Part shown: positions 6,750 through 13,913 of the stretch, one piece after another
How the letters are laid out: the number at the start of each line of letters is the position of its first letter
Numbering within the stretch: the stretch's first letter is position 1
From: Alphaproteobacteria bacterium
Lineage (GTDB): Bacteria > Pseudomonadota > Alphaproteobacteria > UBA828
Length of the DNA: 39,318 nt
Direction of reading: 5' to 3'
Assembly (NCBI GenBank): GCA_022820945.1
Contig: JAJEEP010000137.1
Span: 1 to 39,318 of the forward strand
The notes under the pieces: generated by a model
The model's database searches: none
Seen by the model: only the letters and a program-made list of their open reading frames with translations
Told to the model about the DNA's origin: nothing
Position numbers and translations under genes: made by a program

Positions 6750-7780
6750 CCGCGCTCGTTCTTCGTAGCGTCTACGGCCTGCGCAGCGGAGCGCGGGGCG
6801 TGCGGTCGGTCTGGACCTTCATCCTCGTCATCCCACTCGCGGTCGCGTTGCTCGACACGCCGAACGTCCCGGACATCCTGCTCATCGCCGCCAAGGCCTT
6901 CGCTGGCACCCTGCCCTACATCGCCGGCGCGGTCCTGCTCATCGCGTCGCTCAAGGCGACCGGGGCCACCGCGCTCGTTTCCCGCGCCTTCGAGGGCCGC
7001 GAGACGCGCATGATCGTGCTCGCCGCGCTGCTCGGCGGCCTCGCCCCGTTCTGCTCGTGCGAGGTCATTCCGCTGATCGCGGGCCTGCTCGCGGTGGGCG
7101 TGCCGCTCCCGGCCATCATGGCGTTCTGGCTCTCATCGCCTCTCATCGACCCCTCCACCATGCTCATCACCGCCGCCGCGCTCGGCTGGGATTTCGCGGT
7201 GGGCAAGGCGGTCGCGGCGGTCGCGCTCGGCCTGTTCGGCGGCTTCGGAGTCCGCTTCCTCGTCTGGCGCGGCGCCTTCGCCGAACCGCTCCGCCTGAGC
7301 GCAGGCGGCGGTTGCTGCGCCGGCGGGTCCGAGGAGGGCGAGACGGTATGGCGCTTCTGGCGTGAGCCGGCGCGCGTGGCCGCATTCCGCGCCGAGGCCA
7401 TCGCCAATGCCCGGTTCCTCGTCAAGTGGCTGGTGCTGGCCTACCTGATCGAAGCCCTATTGGTCACCTACGTGCCGGCGGAGATGATCGCGGGCGTCGT
7501 GGGGGGCGACGGAATGGCGCCGATTGCGCTAGGCGCGCTGGTGGGCGCGCCAGCCTACCTCAACGGCTATGCCGCGCCTGCGCTGGTCGCCGGCCTGATG
7601 GAACAGGGCATGGGCCCGGGTGCCGCGATGGCGTTCATGGTCGCGGGCGCGGTGACCTGCATCCCGGCCATGGTCGCGGTCTGGTCGCTAGTGCGCCGGC
7701 AGGTGTTCGCGGCCTACGTCTGCTTCGGCATTGTCGGGGCGATCCTGAGCGGCGCGCTGTTCGCGGCCCTGGTCTCGTGA
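6746..7780 (+). CDS. ArsP/SO_0444-type permease (probable organoarsenical or metal efflux)
   Basis: Inner-membrane permease of the former DUF318 family (344 residues) with about eight hydrophobic segments in two halves. Key features are PFCSCEVIPL with Cys103 and Cys105 in the membrane, SSPLIDPSTMLIT (130-142), and a cytosolic loop motif GGGCCAGG with Cys190-Cys191. Family members include ArsP, which exports trivalent methyl- and aromatic arsenicals, and SO_0444-like Cu/Zn exporters. The second-half signature GAPAYLNGYAAPAL is present. The ATG overlaps the arsR stop. Pairing with an ArsR protein carrying a Cys pair favours an arsenical substrate, but this is inference. Confidence 0.82.
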   Translation: MTALVLRSVYGLRSGARGVRSVWTFILVIPLAVALLDTPNVPDILLIAAKAFAGTLPYIAGAVLLIASLKATGATALVSRAFEGRETRMIVLAALLGGLAPFCSCEVIPLIAGLLAVGVPLPAIMAFWLSSPLIDPSTMLITAAALGWDFAVGKAVAAVALGLFGGFGVRFLVWRGAFAEPLRLSAGGGCCAGGSEEGETVWRFWREPARVAAFRAEAIANARFLVKWLVLAYLIEALLVTYVPAEMIAGVVGGDGMAPIALGALVGAPAYLNGYAAPALVAGLMEQGMGPGAAMAFMVAGAVTCIPAMVAVWSLVRRQVFAAYVCFGIVGAILSGALFAALVS

Positions 7781-7799
7781 CCCTCTTGAGACGTCCGGG

Positions 7800-8579
7800 C
7801 TAGAGCTTCGCCATGATGCCGCCGTCGACCACGAGGTCGATGCCGGTGATGAAGGACGCCTTGTCCGACAGCAGGAAGAGACAGGCGTGGGCGATGTCCT
7901 CCGGCATCCCCAGGCGGCCGAGCGGCGTGCGCGCGATCATGGCGTCGGCACGGCTGGGGTCGGCCTCGTAGGTGGGCGCCGTCATCGGCGTCAGCACAGC
8001 GCCGGGGCAGATGGTGTTGGAGCGGATGCCGTCGGGCCCGAGCTGCATGGAGAGCGAGCGCGAGAGGGCGGTAAGGCCCGCCTTGGACGCCTGATAGGCG
8101 TCGATGGGCCCGCCCTCCAGGATGTTCTCCATGTTGCGCAGGCCCACCACGCTCGCGATGTGAACCATCGATCCGCCGGCGCCGGTGCGCCGGAGGAGGG
8201 GCACCGCATGGCGTGCCATCAGCGCGGACGCGGTGAGGTTGATCTCCATCACCCGGTGCCAGACCGCCATCTCCATCTCGGCGATGGAGCCGTCGCGGTC
8301 GTACCAGCCGACGCCTGCGGCGTTGACCAGGTAGTCGAGGCGTCCGGACGCATCGAAGGCCTCGGCGACGGTGCGCGCGACCAGGGCTTCGTCGGTGGCA
8401 TCGCCCTGGACGTAGCGCCCGGCGGTGCCCGCGCCCGCCGCGAACTCGGGCGGCTCGGGCTTCGGGTCGATGGCGGTGACCGCGCAGCCCTCGGTGCGGA
8501 GCGCGCGGGCGATGGCGAGCCCCATGCCCCCGCCTGCGCCGGTCATCACGCAGGCCTTGCCGGCGAACCCTGCGCTCAT
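7800..8579 (-). CDS. SDR family oxidoreductase
   Basis: 259-residue classical SDR. The loop TGAGGGMG (13-20) has Met in place of the usual Ile; NAAG is at 86-89; catalytic Ser143, Tyr162 and Lys166 are present; ITGIDLVVDGG lies near the C-terminus. Asp38 after the second strand suggests NAD+. ATG at 8579 is preceded by GAGAGGGAG; in-frame codons upstream belong to the esterase gene region. It is the last gene of a minus-strand run luciferase-like monooxygenase, esterase, SDR, with only 16 bp between esterase and SDR. A sequence of oxidation, ester hydrolysis and alcohol oxidation is chemically sensible for ring or ketone degradation, but the substrate is unknown. Confidence 0.9.
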   Translation of the reverse strand: MSAGFAGKACVMTGAGGGMGLAIARALRTEGCAVTAIDPKPEPPEFAAGAGTAGRYVQGDATDEALVARTVAEAFDASGRLDYLVNAAGVGWYDRDGSIAEMEMAVWHRVMEINLTASALMARHAVPLLRRTGAGGSMVHIASVVGLRNMENILEGGPIDAYQASKAGLTALSRSLSMQLGPDGIRSNTICPGAVLTPMTAPTYEADPSRADAMIARTPLGRLGMPEDIAHACLFLLSDKASFITGIDLVVDGGIMAKL

Positions 8580-8595
8580 GGTGCTGCTCCCTCTC

Positions 8596-9531
8596 TCAGC
8601 GGGCGAAGGCGGCCTTGAGCGCCGCCGCCGAGTCCGCAAGGCCCGCCTCGGCGCTCTCGATCAGGCCGGTGATCGAGACGAAGCCATGGATCATGCTCTC
8701 GTGGCAGCGGTATTCCGTGGGCACGCCAGCCGCCTCCAGGCGCCTGGCGTAGGCCTCGCCTTCGTCCCGCAGCGGATCGAAGCCGGCGGTGAGCACGAAC
8801 GCCGGCGGCAGGTTGGAGAGGTCGGGCGCCAGCAGCGGCGAGGCGAGCGGGTCGGCCGCATCGCCTTCCGGCCCCACGTAGCTCGCGACATAGAAGGGCA
8901 TCGAGTTGAGCAGGTAGCCCGAGGAATAGAGCCTCTTGGACTCGGTCTCGCCGGCGAGGTCGGTGGCAGGGTAGATCAGGAGCTGGAAGCAGATCGCGGG
9001 CCCGCCGCGCTCTCGCGCATTCAGCGTCACGCCGCAGGCGATATTGCCGCCGGCGCTGTCGCCGCCGATGGCGAGCCGTGCCGGATCGGCGCCGAGCTGT
9101 GCCGCGTGCTCCGCCACCCAGCGGGTCGCGGCGTCGCAGTCCTCGAGTGCGGCGGGGAAGCGGTGCTCGGGCGCGAGTCGGTAGTCCACGGACGCCACCA
9201 GGCAGCCCGCGTGATGACAGAGGTAGCGGCAGACATCGTCGTGGGTGTCGAGGTCGCCCCGTATCCAGCCGCCGCCGTGGTAATAGACGAGGATCGGCAG
9301 CGGGCCTGTGCCCGCCCCCTCCGGCTCGTAAAGCCTGACCGCGAGAGGGCCGGCGGGCCCCGGCGCCTCGTGCGTGCTGACGGACTTCACCGGCAGCGGC
9401 TTGCCGGCGACGGCGGCCATCTCCTCCTTCCACTCCGCGCGGGCGTCTTCCGGCGTCATCTCTTCGACCGGGGTCTCGGCGCTCGGGTCGAGCGCGGCGA
9501 AAATCTCCGCCAGCGCGGGGTCGAGCTTCAT
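8596..9531 (-). CDS. Alpha/beta hydrolase, hormone-sensitive-lipase (type IV) esterase
   Basis: Cytosolic carboxylesterase of 311 residues. The oxyanion-hole motif HGGGW (85-89), nucleophile Ser159 in GGDSAGG, Asp252 in GFDPLRDEG and His282 in MIHGF complete the HSL triad. YRLAPEH (117-123) is also diagnostic of the family. It sits between the luciferase-like monooxygenase (24 bp upstream) and an SDR (16 bp downstream). If the monooxygenase is of Baeyer-Villiger type, this esterase would open the resulting ester or lactone; that is inference. Confidence 0.93.
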   Translation of the reverse strand: MKLDPALAEIFAALDPSAETPVEEMTPEDARAEWKEEMAAVAGKPLPVKSVSTHEAPGPAGPLAVRLYEPEGAGTGPLPILVYYHGGGWIRGDLDTHDDVCRYLCHHAGCLVASVDYRLAPEHRFPAALEDCDAATRWVAEHAAQLGADPARLAIGGDSAGGNIACGVTLNARERGGPAICFQLLIYPATDLAGETESKRLYSSGYLLNSMPFYVASYVGPEGDAADPLASPLLAPDLSNLPPAFVLTAGFDPLRDEGEAYARRLEAAGVPTEYRCHESMIHGFVSITGLIESAEAGLADSAAALKAAFAR

Positions 9532-9555
9532 GGTGGCTTGTCTAGATGGCGTGCG

Positions 9556-10662
9556 TCAGGCGCCAGCGGCGGCGCGCAGGGCCTCGCCGCCCTCGAAACA
9601 GGGCGCCACCTCGTCGGCGAAGCGGCCGAGCCAGGCCTGCCGGAGGCGGCGCGGCACCCCGGGCGTCGCCGTGTGAATAAGGAAGCTGTTGAAGCCCGCG
9701 TCCACGTAATCCGCGACACGCTCCCGCACCGTCTCGGGCGAGCCCACGAACTGACCGTCGGCCCAGGGCGGGATGTTGGCGGGATCGGTGCGCGCCTTCA
9801 TTTTGGCGAAGATCTTGGCCCAGGCGGTGTAGGTCGAGAGCGTCTCGAAATGCCCGTCGTCGGCCTCGTAATGGTCGATCTGTGCCTGCTGGAAGCGCGG
9901 GATGTAGCGCTTGGCGAGGTCGTAGGCCTCGTCGTCGGTGTCGGCGACGATGCAGTTGATCATCATCGGGTAGCGGCAGGCGTCCACGTCCATGCCGCGT
10001 GCCTGCGCCGCCTCCTTCCAGCCGGCGAGTGCCTCGCGCTGCAGCGGCAGGTTGCTGAAGGCGGTCATGATGGGCGGGAGCCCGAGCGCGGCCATCACCG
10101 CGCCTGAGTCGGGGCTGCCGCCGACGGCGCCGTAGAAGTTGATCTTGCTCGTGTCCGAGCGGGGGCGCAGCTCTACCCGGGTCGGCACGGTCAGATACTT
10201 GCCCTCGTAGCGGAAGCGCCCGCCGGCGAGCGCGGTACTGACAATCTCCCAAACCTCACGGAAGCGCTGCCGGCTCTCTTCCATCGGCACGCCGAAGGCG
10301 TCGTACTCGTACTTCGCCGTGCCCCGGCCGAGCCCCATGTGGAGCGGCTGGTCGGTGAGCAGGTTGAGCTGCGCGATCTCCTCGGCGAGCCGCAGCGGCT
10401 CGTACCAGGGCGTCACCAGCACGCAGGTGCCGAGCGCGAAATCCGGGAAGCGCGCGGCGATGTGGGAGAGAAAGGCCAGGGGATTGGGGGTCGGGAAGTA
10501 GTCGGAGAAGTGATGCTCGATCATCCAGGCCGCCCGGTAGCCGGCCCGGTGGGCGAAGGCGCAGTCCGCCAGGATCTCCTTGTAGAGCGCGGCGTCGGAG
10601 AGTCCGTCCTCGCCCACCGGCGCCGCAACGAAGGCAAAGTCGATGCCGCCTGGCGCGCTCAT
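9556..10662 (-). CDS. Luciferase-like flavin-dependent monooxygenase (LLM class)
   Basis: 368-residue TIM-barrel protein of the bacterial luciferase-like family, which uses reduced FMN or F420 and oxygen. The N-terminal IDFAFVAAPV strand, AWMIEHHFSDYFPTPNPLAF, LGTCVLVTPWYEPLRLAEEI and GLGRGTAKYEYDAFGVPMEE are characteristic of the LuxA-like alkanal-monooxygenase subgroup. ATG at 10662 is preceded by CGGGAG. The gene leads the operon with the esterase and SDR. A possible flavin reductase partner is encoded at 5752. The substrate cannot be told from sequence. Confidence 0.88.
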   Translation of the reverse strand: MSAPGGIDFAFVAAPVGEDGLSDAALYKEILADCAFAHRAGYRAAWMIEHHFSDYFPTPNPLAFLSHIAARFPDFALGTCVLVTPWYEPLRLAEEIAQLNLLTDQPLHMGLGRGTAKYEYDAFGVPMEESRQRFREVWEIVSTALAGGRFRYEGKYLTVPTRVELRPRSDTSKINFYGAVGGSPDSGAVMAALGLPPIMTAFSNLPLQREALAGWKEAAQARGMDVDACRYPMMINCIVADTDDEAYDLAKRYIPRFQQAQIDHYEADDGHFETLSTYTAWAKIFAKMKARTDPANIPPWADGQFVGSPETVRERVADYVDAGFNSFLIHTATPGVPRRLRQAWLGRFADEVAPCFEGGEALRAAAGA

Positions 10663-10848
10663 CGTTCTCCCGCACTGTCTGCCGCGAACGGGCGGAGACT
10701 CGGGCCATCGTCGCCGGCTGTCAATGGCCGCCGTGTCGCGGCGGGCGGGGCGCCCGAAGACGTGCGCCGACGGGGATCGGTCGACGCCACAGGGGAAAGC
10801 TTGTGTCCGCAATTGGACGTACCTTGCATCTCGCGTTATGAGGATGAA

Positions 10849-10863
10849 TAGCGCTTAACGCTA
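10849..10863. repeat. Small palindrome upstream of the STAS gene
   Basis: TAGCG / CGCTA arms around CTTAA, 30 bp before the GTG at 10893, in the divergent gap between the monooxygenase and STAS genes. It may be an operator; no convincing -10/-35 pair was found near it. Confidence 0.25.
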
Positions 10864-10892
10864 AATGCTGGCCGGACAGGGGGGCAGCTGCG

Positions 10893-11225
10893 GTGGAAGT
10901 GACATTCGAGCGTCGTGACGGTGTGCTGTTCATCTCCGCGAGCGGGCGGCTGGAATCAGCCAACGCCGCGGACTTCCTGAAGGCGGTCAGAGCCGAGAGC
11001 GAAGACGTCGAGCGGGCCGTGATCATGGACTTCGGGGAACTCACGTACCTCGGCAGCGCGGGTCTTCGCGTCGTCTTCATGACCGCGTCGGAGCTTGAGA
11101 AGCGCGGTGCAGGGTTCGCGGTGTGCTCTCCGCCGAAACCCATCGCGAAGGTGATCAAGCTTAGCGGCATGGAACAGATGGTCCCGGTCCACCCCTCCAG
11201 GGAGGACGCTCTCGCCGCGCTTTGA
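10893..11225 (+). CDS. STAS-domain anti-sigma factor antagonist
   Basis: 110-residue single STAS domain of the SpoIIAA/RsbV type. Such proteins bind an anti-sigma kinase when unphosphorylated and release the sigma factor. The conserved Ser55 in LTYLGSAGLRVVF is the expected phosphorylation site; the usual preceding Asp is Gly54 here. Strand-helix pattern and the start MEVTFERRDGVLFI fit the family. GTG start at 10893, with a G-rich stretch (10878-10884) about 8-14 bp upstream. No anti-sigma kinase, phosphatase or sigma factor is encoded nearby, so its partners lie elsewhere. Confidence 0.88.
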   Translation: MEVTFERRDGVLFISASGRLESANAADFLKAVRAESEDVERAVIMDFGELTYLGSAGLRVVFMTASELEKRGAGFAVCSPPKPIAKVIKLSGMEQMVPVHPSREDALAAL

Positions 11226-11270
11226 CCGGTTCTGCTCGGCCTTGTCCGGGCAGCCCCGAGTAAATCCTGC

Positions 11271-12044
11271 TCAGAGGCTCAGCGGTCTCTCAGGCAGAAT
11301 CTGGCCGCCGTCGAGCACGATGTCGTGGCCGGTGACGAAGCGGGCCTGGTCGGAGGCGAGATAGAGCAGCGCGTAGGCCACGTCTTCCGGGTCGCCCAGG
11401 TGCCCGGCGGGGATCACGCGGCTGAACTCCGCCACCGCCTCGTCGCCGCGGGCCTGGGCGATGCCCTCGGTCAGAATTGAGCCCGGTGAGACCGTGTTGG
11501 CGGTGATGCCGAAGGGCGCAAGCTCCAGCGCCGCGCCGCGCACGAAGGCGTTCACGCCGCCCTTGGACGCCATGTAGCAGCTCACGTCCGGCAGGCCCAC
11601 GCGCGGTCCGGTGATCGACGAGACGACGAGCAGCCGCCCTGTCCGCTGGCTCTTCATCTGCGGCAGGCACGCCTGGACTGCAAAGAACACGCCCTTGAGG
11701 TTGGTGTCCATCACGTCGTCCCACATCGCCTCGGTCATGTCGGCGATCAGCGCGTTGGGGTAGATGCCGGCGTTGAGGCAGAGGATGTCGATGCGGCCGT
11801 AGCGCTCGATGCAGACCTGGGCCATGCGCTCCATGTCCGCCCTGCTGCGCACGTCGGCCTGGAGGAACGAGGCCTCCAGGCCCTCGGCCACGATGGCGTC
11901 GGTCGTGCTCTGGCCGGCCTCGGGGCTGCGGTTCACCACGAGCACGCGTGCGCCCTCGCGCGCGAAGACCTCGGCCACGGCCTTGCCGATGCCGCGGCCG
12001 GCGCCGGTGACGATCGCCGCCTTGCCGGGGAGGGTGATCGGCAC
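11271..12044 (-). CDS. SDR family oxidoreductase (operon with HyuAB)
   Basis: 257-residue classical SDR: TGAGRGIG at 13-20, NAG at 91-93, catalytic Ser143, Tyr157 and Lys161, and VTGHDIVLDGG near the end. The GTG at 12044 gives the normal start MPITLPGKAAIVTGAGRGIG and has a GGGGG stretch upstream. An ATG at 12101 would add 19 residues and overlap the HyuB stop, and cannot be excluded. It is the last gene of the minus-strand run Fe-ADH, HyuA, HyuB, SDR. In the analogous acetophenone pathway an SDR oxidises 1-phenylethanol to the ketone that the HyuAB-like carboxylase then uses; a similar job is proposed by context only. Confidence 0.88.
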   Translation of the reverse strand: MPITLPGKAAIVTGAGRGIGKAVAEVFAREGARVLVVNRSPEAGQSTTDAIVAEGLEASFLQADVRSRADMERMAQVCIERYGRIDILCLNAGIYPNALIADMTEAMWDDVMDTNLKGVFFAVQACLPQMKSQRTGRLLVVSSITGPRVGLPDVSCYMASKGGVNAFVRGAALELAPFGITANTVSPGSILTEGIAQARGDEAVAEFSRVIPAGHLGDPEDVAYALLYLASDQARFVTGHDIVLDGGQILPERPLSL

Positions 12045-12084
12045 AGATGCCCCCGCGACGCGGCTTGCGGTGCCGCTTGAGCCC

Positions 12085-13902
12085 CTAGGCCGTAGCACCA
12101 CCGCCGTTCATTGAGGACCGGAGCCGGGCGGTGGCGGCTTCGTCCACGGCAAGCGAGTCATCCTCCACGCTGCCGGTGACGGCGACGCCATAGGTCTCAC
12201 GTGCCGTCTCCACGGTGATATAGCGCTCGGACACGTCGTTGAGCACCCGATGGGTCTCGCGTTCCAGCGGGCTGCCGTAGCCGCCGCCGCCCTGATCCCG
12301 CGCACGCAGGCGCTCGCCCCCTTCCAGGTCGCACACCATCACCGCCGGATAGGGGTGCTCGGAGCCGTCCCGCTCGATCTTGGCATTGCCGCCGAGCTGG
12401 GAGCCGGTGCCGCCGCGCACGCCCTTGGGCGCGCTCTCTAGCCCGTTGCAGACGTGGAGGATGCGCATGGGATCGTTTCGCGGCCCCATGATCACCTCGG
12501 TCGCAGGCCCGCCGCGCCTGCGGCCGTGGCCCATGGAATCGGTGACCACGTGCATCTTGTCGATCAGCACGGGGAAGCGCTGCTCGTTGATCTCGATGCT
12601 GTCGCGATAGAGCAGGCCGGCGGCCACCGGCACGAAGAGGTAGTGCATGCCGTCGTTCTCGGCCGATGCGCCGCCGCCGCCGCCCATCATGAACATCTGG
12701 TTGATGTAGCGCTCGCCGTCCCGCCGCCAGTCGGTGCCGGAGGCGACGCCGGCTGCGGCCGAATTGCAGTAGTTGCCGTGGGCGAAGCCCTGGCCGTCGC
12801 CGAGCTCGGCGAAGGCGGACTGGGTCACGTTCACGATCACGTCGGTGAGGTTGGTGGTGGCCACCGAGCAGCTGTGCGGGAAGCGCGGGATGCCCACCGC
12901 GCAGTTCTCGCGCAGCAGCACCTCGATGCGCCGCATGGTGCCGGAGTTGGGCGGCAGGTCCTCGCCCAGGCAGGTGAGCACGCCCTGCACCGCCGCCATG
13001 GTCGACGTGGTCTCGGTGAGGTTGAGGCCTGCGTCGATGCAATCGATGTTGTCGCGGAGGTCCACCGTCACCTTCGCCGCGTCCGGGTCGATATCGATGG
13101 TGACGTTGATGGGAATGCCGTCCGGCACCCAGGGCTCGACCGGATCGTGCGCCTGCGAGCCCTTGAGCTTGCCCTTGGGCAGCGCGCGGATCGCCTCGAT
13201 GCAGCGACGCTCGGAATAGTCGAACCACTCCTCGGTGAAGTGGCGCACCGAGTGGGCGCCGTACTTGGCGATGAAGCTCTTGAGCGAGCGCTCGCCGATG
13301 CGGGCCGCGCCCACGGCGGCGAGATAATCGCCGTACCACTGCTCCGGCACGCGGATGCGCCGCTCGCACATGCGGATGATGTCGTCGATGTCCTGGAACT
13401 CGCGCTGCACCTGGACGCAGGGGAAGATCAGCGCGCCTTCTTGATAGACGTCCGCGGCTTGCGCCATGTAGGTGGTGGGCAGGCTGTTGCCGACATCGGC
13501 CTGATGCGCCTTCACCGCGACGGTGAAGAAGTGCTCGCCCTCGTGGAACACCGGCACCAGGATGGTGTGGTCGGCCGGGTGGGTGTTGCCGAGGTAGGGG
13601 TCGTTGTGGAGAAAGGCATCGCCCTCGGCATAGTCGGGATGCAGGTCCTGCATCGACTTGGTCTGGATGTTGGTGCCCCAGACGTGGATGGGGAAGCCCT
13701 CGGCCACGGCGAGCACCTGATTGTCGGACGTGATGACCGCGCAGGAGAAGTCGCGCGCCATGCCGATGACGGACGAGCGCGCCGCCAGCAGCATGGTGTT
13801 GGTCATCTCGCGGCAGACCGCGTCCATGCGGTTTGCCATCACCGGCAGCAGCACCGGGTTGATGCGGTTCTCCCGCCCAGCGTCGGCGAGTGCTTGTGCC
13901 AT
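12085..13902 (-). CDS. Hydantoinase B/oxoprolinase family protein (HyuB; possible carboxylase subunit)
   Basis: 605-residue HyuB-family subunit. Recognisable blocks are FSCAVITSDNQVLAVAEGFPIHVWG near residue 53, the metal-site-like GDAFLHNDPYLGNTHPADHT (about 94-113), KAHQADVG, and C-terminal GGGGYGSPLERE. Relatives act with HyuA in hydantoinases, 5-oxoprolinase, and the ATP-dependent acetone and acetophenone carboxylases. The gene starts 11 bp after hyuA, so the subunits are made together. Operon partners are two dehydrogenases, and a CoA ligase is divergent. This fits a ketone carboxylase better than hydantoin use, as no dihydropyrimidinase, carbamoylase or racemase gene is present. No small gamma-type subunit was found in the operon. 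Confidence 0.9.
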   Translation of the reverse strand: MAQALADAGRENRINPVLLPVMANRMDAVCREMTNTMLLAARSSVIGMARDFSCAVITSDNQVLAVAEGFPIHVWGTNIQTKSMQDLHPDYAEGDAFLHNDPYLGNTHPADHTILVPVFHEGEHFFTVAVKAHQADVGNSLPTTYMAQAADVYQEGALIFPCVQVQREFQDIDDIIRMCERRIRVPEQWYGDYLAAVGAARIGERSLKSFIAKYGAHSVRHFTEEWFDYSERRCIEAIRALPKGKLKGSQAHDPVEPWVPDGIPINVTIDIDPDAAKVTVDLRDNIDCIDAGLNLTETTSTMAAVQGVLTCLGEDLPPNSGTMRRIEVLLRENCAVGIPRFPHSCSVATTNLTDVIVNVTQSAFAELGDGQGFAHGNYCNSAAAGVASGTDWRRDGERYINQMFMMGGGGGASAENDGMHYLFVPVAAGLLYRDSIEINEQRFPVLIDKMHVVTDSMGHGRRRGGPATEVIMGPRNDPMRILHVCNGLESAPKGVRGGTGSQLGGNAKIERDGSEHPYPAVMVCDLEGGERLRARDQGGGGYGSPLERETHRVLNDVSERYITVETARETYGVAVTGSVEDDSLAVDEAATARLRSSMNGGGATA

Positions 13903-13913
13903 CGCTTCCTCCC

